Assembly: GCA_021107635.1 (NCBI GenBank)
Contig: JAIOSL010000003.1
Location: 1-37,785, forward strand
Source of the DNA: an archaeon
Lineage (GTDB): Archaea; B1Sed10-29; WALL01; JAGHAM01
DNA: 37,785 nt
Reading direction: 5' to 3'
A program made the position numbers and the translations under genes. Under the pieces are notes generated by a model. It did no database searches and was not told where the DNA came from. It saw nothing but the letters and a program-made list of their open reading frames with translations. Position 1 is the stretch's first letter; every line of letters begins with the position of its first letter. Positions 17,092 to 25,838 of the stretch are shown here, one piece after another.

Positions 17092-18521
17092 GTCAAGTTA
17101 TCTCCAATAAACTTGTTTGAACCAGTTCCATCATCATCAAGTCCTGTCCCTCCGTTGCCCAGAAGGACATTATTAGTAATAATGTAATTGTCGCTATCCG
17201 GTTCTCGGATAAACACGCCTTTATCTGCGTTATTTCTTACTATGCAATCGCTTATGATAAAATTAGAATAGCCATAATCTCTAAAATCAAACATTATGCC
17301 ATCATCTGAATTGTCTTCGATAATGCCTTTTGAGATGATTATATCGTTCCCGCCTTGAGCGTAAATTCCGCGAGTTGAACCTTTTGATATGAAATTTGTT
17401 AAAGTGAACTTGTTGACTTCAAAAAGCTTTATTCCTTCAGCATCACAATTCCTTACTTGAACGTTTGAGAGAGTGTTTCCCGTATTCTCTCGTATTTGCA
17501 CACAGCTTTCGCCAGTATTTTCCACTAGCATGTTGTTGACTGTGATGTTTTCTCCCCAGGAATAGAAGCCATGAGTATTAACATTTTTTATGTGAATGTT
17601 ATTAAACTGAGTATTGTAAGTCATCATTGAACCTTGATAGTATCCATAAACGTAAATCCCTTGACTGACTTGATTGTTTCCATCAATGAAAATATTGTTG
17701 TAGTTACAGTTGTAATTATGTTGGATTTTAAGCCCTGCATCACCAGATCTACTCTCAGTTATGACGATATTATTAAAATTACTATTGTAAATTCCGGTTG
17801 CAGCGGTTGAACCTATAACTTTCATGGGGTATCCACAGTCTTTAATGACAATGTTATTCAATTCAGAGTCTCTCATGTTCGCGCAGTCGACTGCTTGCAT
17901 GTTAACATCCCAAAAGATACCTCCGTCGACAAGCATGTTTGAACCGCTTAAAGCCAAACCATGATATGAGCTTACTATGTCGTGAGCAAAAACATTTTTT
18001 ATGAACCCGTTTTGAGAGTTATCATAAATTCTTATTGCATTTCGGGTAGGACCAGAAAGGTAAACGTTTTCTATTATGAAATTCTTGCTGTTTTTTATGT
18101 CCATGCCATTGTAAGAACCAGGATTGTTTGGCCTATTGCCCTCAAGAGTCAAATCAGAAACAGTAAAATTTTGTTTGTTGTGAGCAACTATGATTCCAAA
18201 ACGGTTGTCGTTGATGTCATCATTACGAATAATAGTATTTCCTATACCCATCCCAATCAAGCGAATGTTATTTCCAAGCAAAACATTTGAAGGTGTGTTG
18301 AAAGTTCCTGCAGGCAAAAATACTGTCCCACCTGCTAATCCAAGGTCATTAATAGCAACTTGGATGTTGCTTCCAAGTGGTTCCCAGTAGTTACCATTAG
18401 AATTATAAATGAATGTTTCTTTGTTGTCGTGAGAATCACTTAGAATTCTTGTGACAGAACCAATTAGCATTATGCAAGCTATAACTACAAAAACGCTGAA
18501 GAGGAACACACGGTGTTTCAC
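17088..18521 (-). CDS. Beta-helix surface protein, array gene 1 (promoter-proximal)
   Basis: 477 aa, GTG start at 18521 with GGAG about 5 nt upstream. It has the N-terminal helix (about 6-22), GSVTRILS, NSNGNYWEP preceded by FIY instead of LIR, and IQVAINDLGLAGGTVFLPAG. Rungs include NSNFNNIVIT, NCNYNNIFIDG and NTQFNNIHIK; the last rung is FIISDCIVRNNADKGVFI and the tail NKFIGDNLT. First gene of the seven-gene operon, with a palindromic TATA box at 18540-18551. It lies 83 nt after the end of the pepC-like gene. Confidence 0.85.
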   Translation of the reverse strand: MKHRVFLFSVFVVIACIMLIGSVTRILSDSHDNKETFIYNSNGNYWEPLGSNIQVAINDLGLAGGTVFLPAGTFNTPSNVLLGNNIRLIGMGIGNTIIRNDDINDNRFGIIVAHNKQNFTVSDLTLEGNRPNNPGSYNGMDIKNSKNFIIENVYLSGPTRNAIRIYDNSQNGFIKNVFAHDIVSSYHGLALSGSNMLVDGGIFWDVNMQAVDCANMRDSELNNIVIKDCGYPMKVIGSTAATGIYNSNFNNIVITESRSGDAGLKIQHNYNCNYNNIFIDGNNQVSQGIYVYGYYQGSMMTYNTQFNNIHIKNVNTHGFYSWGENITVNNMLVENTGESCVQIRENTGNTLSNVQVRNCDAEGIKLFEVNKFTLTNFISKGSTRGIYAQGGNDIIISKGIIEDNSDDGIMFDFRDYGYSNFIISDCIVRNNADKGVFIREPDSDNYIITNNVLLGNGGTGLDDDGTGSNKFIGDNLT

Positions 18522-18539
18522 AGTAACTCCTACTCGGTT

Positions 18540-18551
18540 CTTTTATAAAAG
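18540..18551 (-). promoter_or_regulatory. Palindromic TATA box of the beta-helix operon
   Basis: CTTTTATAAAAG, a perfect 12-nt palindrome, about 20-30 nt ahead of the GTG at 18521. A second AT-rich element (TCCAATAAAAC on the minus strand, around 18557-18567) could place the start far enough upstream to include the GGAG ribosome site. No other strong promoter is visible inside the array. Confidence 0.5.
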
Positions 18552-18604
18552 CTTGGAGTTTTATTGGAAGATATCGTAGTAACAATAACTGATTTTCAAA
18601 TAAA

Positions 18605-19915
18605 CTATCTCATGGGTGCAAGTGAACCAAGTGGATCCCATGGCATTAGTTCTATTGGTTTTTGTTTCAACGCCTTTTTCAATTTTGGCGAAAGGAATTT
18701 CTTGTGGATGACTGATTGATAAACGTATTCATCAAACCAGGAATCACCCATGATGAAATAGCCTTTTTTGCCTTTTTTCTCTCCCCAACTATTCTCTACC
18801 TTCCAACGATTTGGCTTGTTTTTTATCAAATTAACTCCGGTAAACACCATTGCATGAGTAAGTTTGCTTTCACCATAGTCCAAGCGTTCTCCTTTACCCA
18901 ATGTTAAATCTGTTTTGAGCGCGTCTTCATAAAGGAATAGTTTTGAATCCATAAGTCCTGTTTTTGATTCCATCATTTTCATTATGTCACACCCGAACCA
19001 AACTGGCATGCCTGTTTTTAATTGGTTTAGGGACATGTCTTTCATGGTTTGATTGTTTACGTTCAAGTAGAGTATTTTTTTTCCTTCGATTACATTTCCA
19101 AGATATTTCACGGTAAATGTTTTCTCAAATGGTTTGTTTTTTGTTGGAGCGTTAACAATGCTTATGAAATCGTCTAGTTTAAGGTTGACATATTTCTTGA
19201 AAAATGTTTTAGGAGTTAGGTTGCGGTCTCGATGAAATTTTTCTTTTTTGTCTTTGTATTCAAAATCAAAGCTGGTTGGAGGTTCTCCGAAAAACTTGAC
19301 TAGCATTTGATATATTTCAGAAATCATTTTTTCTTTTTTTTCTGGTTTTTTTCTTAGTTTTATTGCGTTTTGTCTTAGTTTGAGTGTGAGCAGTTGATTC
19401 ATGGCTCTTGGGTTTTTGCTGTCGAAAGTTTCAGGCATTACAGCTTTTGGCACGACCCCATACTTGTCTATTAGGCTAGCAAGCATATCCCATTGTCCTC
19501 CGTCCTGAACCGGATCAGTTAATAACCAGGTTAGTAGTCTGCTGTCTTGTTTTTCATTTCGTGTTTCAATGATGTTTTCCAAAAAATAGTTTGCTTTTTC
19601 TAGTTTGTCCCAGAACATCACATAACTTTGAGATAGCTCAAAATCTTTTATGTTGCATTTTTTTGCTACTCTTTGTCTGAAAAGGTTTAGACCTGCGAAC
19701 ATCCAACATCTTCCGCTTCTTTCTTGGTTAGTTATTTTGCCTGTTTTCACTTCATTTGAAAAAGTATTAGGTAACCGGATTAGTGAGTTACGATTCAAAG
19801 AAACTGAATCTATTCCATTTTGGATTATTGCGCTAGATAGTAATTCTGTGTTCTTGTCCAGTTTATGTTTCAACAGGTTTTTTCGGGAAATGCATTTCAT
19901 GGCTCGCACCAACAT
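18605..19915 (-). CDS. pepC: Aminopeptidase C / bleomycin hydrolase family (C1B)
   Basis: 436 aa from the ATG at 19915 (a TTG at 19930 would add five residues). Papain-fold cytoplasmic cysteine aminopeptidase that releases N-terminal residues from peptides; known members are hexamers with the active sites facing inside. Catalytic residues counted from 19915: Q64 and C70 in NQERSGRCWMFAG, H354 in LTHAMVFTGV, N375 in VENSWGEKKG; PVQDGGQWDML is also typical. The C-terminus, which lies in the active site cleft in this family, reads PWDPLGSLA but continues with PMR. The family is mainly bacterial and eukaryotic, so transfer is likely. It follows the MFS gene by 33 nt and may be co-transcribed with it. 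Confidence 0.92.
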   Translation of the reverse strand: MLVRAMKCISRKNLLKHKLDKNTELLSSAIIQNGIDSVSLNRNSLIRLPNTFSNEVKTGKITNQERSGRCWMFAGLNLFRQRVAKKCNIKDFELSQSYVMFWDKLEKANYFLENIIETRNEKQDSRLLTWLLTDPVQDGGQWDMLASLIDKYGVVPKAVMPETFDSKNPRAMNQLLTLKLRQNAIKLRKKPEKKEKMISEIYQMLVKFFGEPPTSFDFEYKDKKEKFHRDRNLTPKTFFKKYVNLKLDDFISIVNAPTKNKPFEKTFTVKYLGNVIEGKKILYLNVNNQTMKDMSLNQLKTGMPVWFGCDIMKMMESKTGLMDSKLFLYEDALKTDLTLGKGERLDYGESKLTHAMVFTGVNLIKNKPNRWKVENSWGEKKGKKGYFIMGDSWFDEYVYQSVIHKKFLSPKLKKALKQKPIELMPWDPLGSLAPMR

Positions 19916-19948
19916 ATCATTCTCGTTCAATCAATAAAAATCTTTAGT

Positions 19949-21163
19949 TTAGACTTTTCCCATCAAAAAGTATATCGATGCAACCATTGGCAAAAGAAAA
20001 GCATACTGCAAGCCTGTCTGAGCTAAAAGAGTGACTAAAACGATTATAGCAGAAAGGTTAAGCACTGCTCCTGAAGCCAATCCAGTAGTTCTGAAAACCA
20101 TGAATTCTGCAGGATTCTCCTTGTTAGCTTCATCACACGTTTTAGCATATAACGGAATATCAACCAATGCACTAGTAAAACCAATAGCTAAAGAAACTAT
20201 GAGAAGATTAAGTGTACTCGGTATGTATCCTACAAACAAAGCTCCTAGCATAGACAAAAACAGCAGTAAACCGCCTGCTTGAATCAATTTTGTTTTACTG
20301 AATTTATCTGTTAGTCTTCCGACAATCAGAGTAAAACAGGCTACTCCAAGTGCAATAGCAGATCCAGCAGCGCCAACTAATAAAATGTTTCCATCAACCA
20401 AATAAAAGATGTATACCGGCCACAAGAATGCTATGCTAGAATATAACACTCCTTGCGCAGAATAAGCATCAAAGAGGTCTAAATTTTTGATTGAAAAAAC
20501 TTTCTTCCACTCATAATCCAATTTAGGTTTTTTATCAGCACTGAAAAACAATGGAATTATTGAAAGTACTAAGATCACACCAACTAACAAAAAAAGAGTA
20601 TCAAAACCATAATATGCAAGAACACCCGCTCCTAAAAGAGGTGCCACCAAAGCAGCAAATTGAGGAAACGTATACAAGTAGCTTATTTCTTTTCCTCTTG
20701 ATTTTTTATTACTACAGCAAGCAAATTCTGTGTTTGTAGGCTGCCAATACAATTGTTGTGCTAGCGCGTACACTCCTGCAATAAACGCAAGAGTAAGCAT
20801 TCCGCCTTCTAAGAATTCAAGAGAGAACAACAAAAGGAAAAAAAGGATAAACAAAGGAATTGTTAATGCGATTGTATGCTTTTCTCCTATTCTCGATTCT
20901 GAGAAGGCCCCAACAAAACTTAAACAACACATGAAGCCGTAATACACTCCAAGAAAAGCCATTACTTCAACAATAGAATAATTCAAATTAAGCAAGTAAA
21001 CAGGAATAAAGATTCCAACCAGAGACAATGCTAACTGCTGAAGCAAACGATTAGCATAAATTTCTCTTCTATGACTCATATGCCTAGCTAAAAGACCAAA
21101 GTGTATGTGCAAGTGATGCCAATCCATTACAAAAGTAAAACAAAGCAATACATAAAAAAACAT
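19949..21163 (-). CDS. MFS transporter
   Basis: 404 aa with about 11-12 membrane helices. The MFS signatures are weak but present: loop FSESRIGEKHTIALTIPL after helix 2 and GRLTDKFSKTKLIQAGG in the second half, with a charged central loop (SADKKPKLDYEWKKVF). A QQLYWQPTNTEFACCSNKKSRGK loop follows helix 4. The substrate cannot be inferred. ATG at 21163 lies about 37 nt from a TATA box shared with the thermosome promoter; a second ATG at 21127 (MDWHHLH) is an alternative start. The downstream pepC-like gene suggests a link to peptides or amino acids, but this is only context. Confidence 0.85.
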   Translation of the reverse strand: MFFYVLLCFTFVMDWHHLHIHFGLLARHMSHRREIYANRLLQQLALSLVGIFIPVYLLNLNYSIVEVMAFLGVYYGFMCCLSFVGAFSESRIGEKHTIALTIPLFILFFLLLFSLEFLEGGMLTLAFIAGVYALAQQLYWQPTNTEFACCSNKKSRGKEISYLYTFPQFAALVAPLLGAGVLAYYGFDTLFLLVGVILVLSIIPLFFSADKKPKLDYEWKKVFSIKNLDLFDAYSAQGVLYSSIAFLWPVYIFYLVDGNILLVGAAGSAIALGVACFTLIVGRLTDKFSKTKLIQAGGLLLFLSMLGALFVGYIPSTLNLLIVSLAIGFTSALVDIPLYAKTCDEANKENPAEFMVFRTTGLASGAVLNLSAIIVLVTLLAQTGLQYAFLLPMVASIYFLMGKV

Positions 21164-21195
21164 ATGTGAACTACATATCCATCAAAAGTATCGCC

Positions 21196-21203
21196 TTTAT
21201 ATA
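21196..21203. promoter_or_regulatory. TATA box between MFS and thermosome genes
   Basis: TTTATATA on the plus strand, readable as TATATAAA on the minus strand. On the plus side it would give a thermosome leader near 50 nt with GGAGGT at 21264-21269; on the minus side it fits a start about 10 nt before the ATG at 21163. It is the only strong TATA in the 114-nt gap, so the two promoters probably overlap. Confidence 0.55.
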
Positions 21204-21277
21204 CGTTCAAACTTACGAACTAAGAAGCTGAACATAGGGGAAAGAAGCAAAAATTATACTAACGGAGGTAATTTAAA

Positions 21278-22927
21278 ATGACACAACTAACCGGACAACC
21301 AATACTAGTGCTCCCAGAAGGAGCACAAAGAATTCTCGGCAGAGACGCACAAAGAGTAAACATATCTGTCGCAAGAGCCGTGGCAAACGCGGTAAGAACA
21401 ACACTAGGTCCAAAAGGAATGGACAAAATGCTTGTAGACGAACTAGGTGACATAGTTGTCACCAACGATGGAGCAACAATTCTAGATGAAATGAGCGTAG
21501 AACACCCAGCAGGCAAAATGATGGTCGAAGTCGCCAAAACTCAAGACAAAGAAGTTGGAGACGGTACCACCACAGCAGTAATAGTAGCAGGTGAATTACT
21601 CAAAAACGCTGAAGACATGCTAGATCAAAAAATCCATCCAAGTATAATCGTTCGTGGTTACAACATGGCAGCAAACAAGTCACTCGAACTGCTAAAGAAA
21701 CACTCTCTTGACGTGTCAGCAGACGAAACAGAAAAACTTGAGCAGATCGCAGACATTGCAATGACTGGAAAAGGAGCCGAACGAGTAGGCAAAAAGTTCG
21801 GAGAAATAACAGTTAAAGCAGTCAAACAAGTCGCAGAAGAAAGAAACGGTAAGGCAGTAGTTGACACAGAATACATTAAAATCGAGAAAAAGCAAGGTGG
21901 AGACATGCTTGACAGTGAACTGATAGAAGGCTTGGTAATTGACAAAGAACGAGTTCACGCAGGAATGCCAAAACTCATCAAAGACGCAAAAATAGCATTG
22001 CTAGATGCTGCAATGGAAGTCAAGGAGACCGAGACTAACGCTGAAATCAGAATCACATCCCCAGATCAACTTCAAGGATTCCTCGAGCAAGAAGGAAAAA
22101 TGCTGAAAGGCATGGTCGCACAAGTCAAAGAATCCGGAGCAACCGTTGTATTCTGTCAGAAAGGTATCGATGACGTTGCACAACACTTCCTTTCAAAAGA
22201 AGGCATCGTTGCTGTAAGAAGAGTCAAGAAAAGCGACATGGAAAACCTAGCCAGAGCTACCGACGCAAAAATCGTGACAAACATCAAAGACTTAACTTCC
22301 ATAGACCTAGGAAGTGCAGGAATCGTCGAAGAACGCAAAATTTCCGGCGACGACATGATTTTTGTAGAAGAATGCAAAGACCCAAAATCAGTAACTATCT
22401 TAGTACGCGGTGGTACAGAGCATGTTATCGACGAAGCAGAACGCTCACTACATGATGCAATTGGCGTAGTGGCTTCAGCAATCGAAGATGGCAAAGTCGT
22501 GCTTGGCGGAGGATCCATAGAAATCGAAGTCTCATTAGGACTTGACGAATACGCAAAATCTGTTGGCGGCAGAGAACAGCTAGCAATCAGTGCATTCGCC
22601 AAAGCACTAGAAGTCATTCCTCGCACTCTAGCAGAAAGTGCAGGTATGGATTCCATTGACACTCTGGTCGAACTGAAAGCAAAACACCAGAAAGGCGAAA
22701 AAAACTATGGCATTGACGTAACAAGAAACAAACTCGAAGACATGCAAAAACTTAAAGTCATTGAACCAACAAGAATCAAAGAACAAGCGATTACCAGCGC
22801 AAGCGAAGTTGCAGAAATGGTATTACGCATAGATGACATTATTTCGTCTTCAGGTAAAGGCAAAGGCGGAATGCCCCCAGACATGGGCGGAATGCCCCCA
22901 GGTATGGGCGGAATGCCCCCAATGTAA
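21278..22927 (+). CDS. Thermosome subunit (group II chaperonin)
   Basis: 549 aa, full length for an archaeal thermosome subunit. It folds client proteins in an ATP-driven double-ring complex in the cytoplasm. ATP-site motifs: [10 protein letters not shown] (43-52), NDGATIL (63-69), GDGTTTA (94-100), and [14 protein letters not shown] in the second equatorial half. The tail is a Gly-Met-Pro repeat ([20 protein letters not shown]). Ribosome site GGAGGT 8 nt before the ATG. Codon choice is visibly richer in C-ending codons than in neighbouring genes, as expected for a highly expressed protein. Only one subunit gene is in the window; ring composition cannot be told. A perfect hairpin follows the stop. 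Confidence 0.98.
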   Translation: MTQLTGQPILVLPEGAQRILGRDAQRVNISVARAVANAVRTTLGPKGMDKMLVDELGDIVVTNDGATILDEMSVEHPAGKMMVEVAKTQDKEVGDGTTTAVIVAGELLKNAEDMLDQKIHPSIIVRGYNMAANKSLELLKKHSLDVSADETEKLEQIADIAMTGKGAERVGKKFGEITVKAVKQVAEERNGKAVVDTEYIKIEKKQGGDMLDSELIEGLVIDKERVHAGMPKLIKDAKIALLDAAMEVKETETNAEIRITSPDQLQGFLEQEGKMLKGMVAQVKESGATVVFCQKGIDDVAQHFLSKEGIVAVRRVKKSDMENLARATDAKIVTNIKDLTSIDLGSAGIVEERKISGDDMIFVEECKDPKSVTILVRGGTEHVIDEAERSLHDAIGVVASAIEDGKVVLGGGSIEIEVSLGLDEYAKSVGGREQLAISAFAKALEVIPRTLAESAGMDSIDTLVELKAKHQKGEKNYGIDVTRNKLEDMQKLKVIEPTRIKEQAITSASEVAEMVLRIDDIISSSGKGKGGMPPDMGGMPPGMGGMPPM

Positions 22928-22935
22928 AAACAACC

Positions 22936-22957
22936 GTTGGCGGCTAGTGCCGCCAAC
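22936..22957 (+). terminator. Perfect stem-loop after the thermosome gene
   Basis: GTTGGCGGC-TAGT-GCCGCCAAC, a 9-bp GC-rich perfect stem with a 4-nt loop, beginning 8 nt after the thermosome stop and followed by CCTTCTTTACC. It could be a terminator or an mRNA 3'-end stabiliser. It lacks the long T-run of a bacterial terminator, so the exact role is uncertain. Confidence 0.55.
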
Positions 22958-23008
22958 CCTTCTTTACCACAGAAACCTTTTTATTCTTCAAACAGGTTAT
23001 TTCACTTA

Positions 23009-24079
23009 ATGTCTAACACAACAAAAACCCTAATCTTCTTGCTGTTAATATCAACTGCACTAGCAGAAATACCAGAATGTGAAGAATTCGCTCAGCAAAG
23101 TAAATATTCTGTTGCAGCAGACTGCTACAAAAAAGCAGAAGCATGGGATTACTGTACTTATTATTACTTAATGGCAGGAAGAGACGCAGAACTGGCATGG
23201 GATAGAGGTAAAGGAGACTACTTTGAAAGAAATGTAGCTTTAACATTCTATGATCCAGATAACATTGAAGTAAGAGCATGTGTAATAGGATATGGAGATA
23301 ACGATCTCAAACAAAAAATGAAAGACTATTCCGACTGGATACTATTCTACACAAGCAACCCAGTAAATCCTCCAAGCGACATAACCATAGAAATTGAAAA
23401 ACTTAATCAAAGCCTATACCTTCCACCGAACGAATGCGAAACAAACGAAGAATGCAATGATGGGAAACCATGTACAGTAGACACCTGTCAAGGCACTCCA
23501 AAAAAATGCACTGTTGCACCACTCACAGAATGCATAAACAACAAAAGCGATGGTTGCTGTCCAGATACCTGCACTGAAAACACAGATTATGACTGTGCAG
23601 AATGTCATTCAAACCAAGACTGTCCAGAAGCCGATGAAAAATTTGACTACTTCTGCCTTAACGGAAAATGTCAACAAATAGAAATCAAAGAATGCAAAGC
23701 AGACGCAGACTGTGCAGATAAAGATCCAGGACTAGGCTACAAATATGTTTGTAGTAACAATGGCACATGTATTACAGAAACCGACACATCATACTGGGTA
23801 ATCCTTACAGTGATAATCCTAGTGATCCTTGTTGTAGGAATTGGGATAGCAGCAATAGTCTTCTTCAAATTTTTCTACAGAAGTAAAAGCAGAGATACCC
23901 CATCTCCACCAGAAGCACCAAAAAAACCTGTGATCACCAGAAAAGAATTCCAAGAACTAACCCCAAAAAGCACATCAGCAGGACAACCAAGAAAAAAACG
24001 TAAACTTACAGAAGACGAAGCAACAGAAGAACTAGAACGAATCATAAAAAGCGTAGAAGAACTCTCAAGCAAAAAATAA
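23009..24079 (+). CDS. Cys-rich membrane-anchored surface protein
   Basis: 356 aa from the ATG at 23009; the open frame starts earlier (22937) but that part covers the hairpin. Signal peptide MSNTTKTLIFLLLISTALAE, then a helical, Tyr- and Cys-containing region (about 20-125; pattern AADCYKKAEAWDYCTYYYL recalls TPR-like helices), then Cys-rich repeats (about 145-265: C-x5-ECNDGKPC, DGCCPDTC, CAECHSNQDC, ADADCADKD). One membrane helix (about 265-293) is followed by a 60-residue basic, Pro-rich cytoplasmic tail ending in a short acidic helix. A TATA-like CTTTTTATTC about 30 nt ahead of the ATG implies a leaderless transcript. Function unknown; the layout is that of a receptor- or scaffold-like surface protein. 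Confidence 0.8.
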   Translation: MSNTTKTLIFLLLISTALAEIPECEEFAQQSKYSVAADCYKKAEAWDYCTYYYLMAGRDAELAWDRGKGDYFERNVALTFYDPDNIEVRACVIGYGDNDLKQKMKDYSDWILFYTSNPVNPPSDITIEIEKLNQSLYLPPNECETNEECNDGKPCTVDTCQGTPKKCTVAPLTECINNKSDGCCPDTCTENTDYDCAECHSNQDCPEADEKFDYFCLNGKCQQIEIKECKADADCADKDPGLGYKYVCSNNGTCITETDTSYWVILTVIILVILVVGIGIAAIVFFKFFYRSKSRDTPSPPEAPKKPVITRKEFQELTPKSTSAGQPRKKRKLTEDEATEELERIIKSVEELSSKK

Positions 24080-24095
24080 CCAACGAGGAAACACC

Positions 24096-24617
24096 ATGTT
24101 TAATGCATACAGATGCAAGATATGTGGAGAAACATATCTAGGCGCGAAAGAACCCGAAAACTGTCCTTTTTGTGGCGCGCACAAACACTACATGAAAACT
24201 CTAGCACATTATAACCGAATAAAACCAAAAAAAATATCTGAAAAAAGCGGAGAAAACATTCTTGCTGCAATTGAGCTTGAAGTTGACAACGCAAAATTCT
24301 ATGCTTGCGCAAAACGTAAAAGCACTGATGAGAATGAAACATCTGTATTCAAACGCTTGAGCAAAGTAGAAACCGAACACGCTGAAGCGCTTGCAAAACT
24401 AATGGACATCAACCCAAGAAAAATACCAGTATATGATGAATGCAATAGTGACCCAAAAAAGCTCTATGAAGAAGCTCACAAGCGCGAAGACCGTGCAATC
24501 AAACACTATTCTAAGTTTGCGCAAGAAGCAAAAGAACCTGAAATCAAAAAATTCTTCCAAGCACTAGTCGAAATAGAAAGCGACCACTTAGCACTCTCAA
24601 AAAAGAAAACAAGATAA
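24096..24617 (+). CDS. Rubrerythrin-like protein (rubredoxin + ferritin-like domain)
   Basis: 173 aa. The rubredoxin-like zinc/iron knuckle comes first (C7-x2-C10 ... C23-x2-C26 in CKICG and CPFCG), followed by a four-helix ferritin-like domain with E60/E62, E92-x2-H95 and E161-x2-H164 as likely di-iron ligands. This N-terminal rubredoxin order is that of reverse rubrerythrins. Role by family: peroxide removal in anaerobes, using electrons from rubredoxin or ferredoxin. The gene starts 16 nt after the preceding surface-protein gene, with GAGG ahead of the ATG, so they may share a transcript. Electron donor is unknown; the ferredoxin at 224 is a possibility. Confidence 0.88.
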   Translation: MFNAYRCKICGETYLGAKEPENCPFCGAHKHYMKTLAHYNRIKPKKISEKSGENILAAIELEVDNAKFYACAKRKSTDENETSVFKRLSKVETEHAEALAKLMDINPRKIPVYDECNSDPKKLYEEAHKREDRAIKHYSKFAQEAKEPEIKKFFQALVEIESDHLALSKKKTR

Positions 24618-24656
24618 TCTGACTATTTTTTATATTCTAGTTGTTTAGGCTAATCC

Positions 24657-25838
24657 ATGCGTCCGCCTTATGCCAGAAGAGTCACTAAAATGAAAGCATC
24701 TGAGATCAGAGAATTACTAAAGCTCACAAAGAAACCAGACATCATCTCCTTTGCAGGAGGACTTCCAGATCCAGCAGCTTTTCCGTACAAAGAAGTAGAC
24801 ATGATATCTACTCAAGTAATAGAAGAAAACTATGTCAAAACCTTGCAATATGGTACAACAGAAGGTTTCAATAGGCTTCGCAGGCAATTAGCCAAACGAA
24901 TGAAACAAAAACTCAAATGTAATGTCTCAGCAGATGAGATCATAGTTACTTCCGGCGCACAACAGGCCATTGACTTGGTTTCAAAAGTTTTTATAGATGA
25001 AGGCGATACTGTTCTAGTCGAAAAACCTGGCTACTTAGGCGCGCTTTCTTCATTTAAGTTGTTCCAAGCAAAGTTTTTCGGGATACCGCTTGATGAACAA
25101 GGATTGAAAACAGAAAAATTAGAAGAAGGATTGAAAAAATACAAGAAAGCAAAGAGGCCATTCTTGTATACTGTACCTACTTTCCAAAACCCTTCTGGTA
25201 TCACAATGAGTCTTGAAAGGCGCAAACACTTGATGGAAATTGCGTCTGAATATGATTTAGTCATAGTAGAAGACAATCCTTACAGTGAATTACGTTATAG
25301 TGGTAAAGAAGTACCCACGTTAAAATCAATGGATACGGAAGGTAGAGTGGTTTACCTTGGCACTCTCTCCAAAGTCTTTGCTCCAGGCATGCGTTTAGGA
25401 TGGGCAGCAGCACCAGAAGGCATCCGTAAGAAACTAGTGCTTGCTAAGCAAGCTACTGACTTGTGCACAAGCAGTCTAATTCAGTATACCTCATACAAGT
25501 ATATGAAAGATGGACACATGGTTAGACAGATCAAAAAAATAAAAGCATTGTACAAAAGCAAGCGCGATACCATGCTTGATACAATGGATGAATACTTCCC
25601 TAAAAGCATTAAATATAATCGTCCTGAAGGCGGAATGTTCTTGTGGCTTGAATTCCCGAAAGGTATTGATTCACGAGTGCTGTTCAAAAAGGCAATTAAA
25701 AAGAAAGTTGCTTTCGTGCCAGGAAGCGCGTTTTATGTGACTGAGGGAGAAGGCGCAAACACAGCAAGATTAAACTTTAGTTTTGCTTCTGAAGAACAGA
25801 TTAAAGAAGGAATCAAACGATTGTCTACTCTGCTTTAG
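24657..25838 (+). CDS. PLP aminotransferase, class I/II (2-aminoadipate/LysN-like)
   Basis: 393-aa fold-type I aminotransferase. Motifs: SFAGGLPDP (31-39), TSGAQQAIDLVSKVF, VPTFQNPSG with N178, VEDNPYSELRY with D206 and Y209, the Schiff-base Lys239 in LGTLSKVFAPGMRLGW, and a late Arg in ANTARLNFSF. The GGLPDP and QNPSG signatures place it in the multi-substrate LysN/ARO8/2-aminoadipate group, which transfers amino groups between 2-oxoglutarate and several amino acids. A TATA-like TTTTTATATTC about 25-30 nt upstream suggests a leaderless mRNA. It faces an APC permease gene, with stop codons overlapping by 4 nt; both suit amino-acid uptake and breakdown (inference). Confidence 0.93.
   Translation: MRPPYARRVTKMKASEIRELLKLTKKPDIISFAGGLPDPAAFPYKEVDMISTQVIEENYVKTLQYGTTEGFNRLRRQLAKRMKQKLKCNVSADEIIVTSGAQQAIDLVSKVFIDEGDTVLVEKPGYLGALSSFKLFQAKFFGIPLDEQGLKTEKLEEGLKKYKKAKRPFLYTVPTFQNPSGITMSLERRKHLMEIASEYDLVIVEDNPYSELRYSGKEVPTLKSMDTEGRVVYLGTLSKVFAPGMRLGWAAAPEGIRKKLVLAKQATDLCTSSLIQYTSYKYMKDGHMVRQIKKIKALYKSKRDTMLDTMDEYFPKSIKYNRPEGGMFLWLEFPKGIDSRVLFKKAIKKKVAFVPGSAFYVTEGEGANTARLNFSFASEEQIKEGIKRLSTLL

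Larger units (their letters stand above)
8574..18521 (-). repeat. Tandem array of seven paralogous beta-helix genes
   Basis: Seven genes of 463-489 codons lie head to tail, each overlapping the next by exactly 4 nt (10007-10010, 11395-11398, 12795-12798, 14201-14204, 15622-15625, 17088-17091). All share the N-terminal cassette (hydrophobic helix, GS(V/I)(T/S)R, DNKE, NSNGNYWEP, I(Q)xAI(D/N)D, GG...PxG) and a similar last rung plus tail. The central rungs differ widely. The shared block uses different codons in each copy, which points to old duplications under protein-level constraint, not recent copying. Confidence 0.9.

Noticed and set aside
21259-22956. Long antisense frames opposite the thermosome gene
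   Set aside because: They mirror the chaperonin codons (Ser/Leu-rich, low complexity), have no ribosome sites and no domain features.
22937-23008. Upstream extension of the Cys-rich membrane protein
   Set aside because: It would start at a TTG inside the hairpin; the ATG at 23009 gives a clean signal peptide and fits the promoter.
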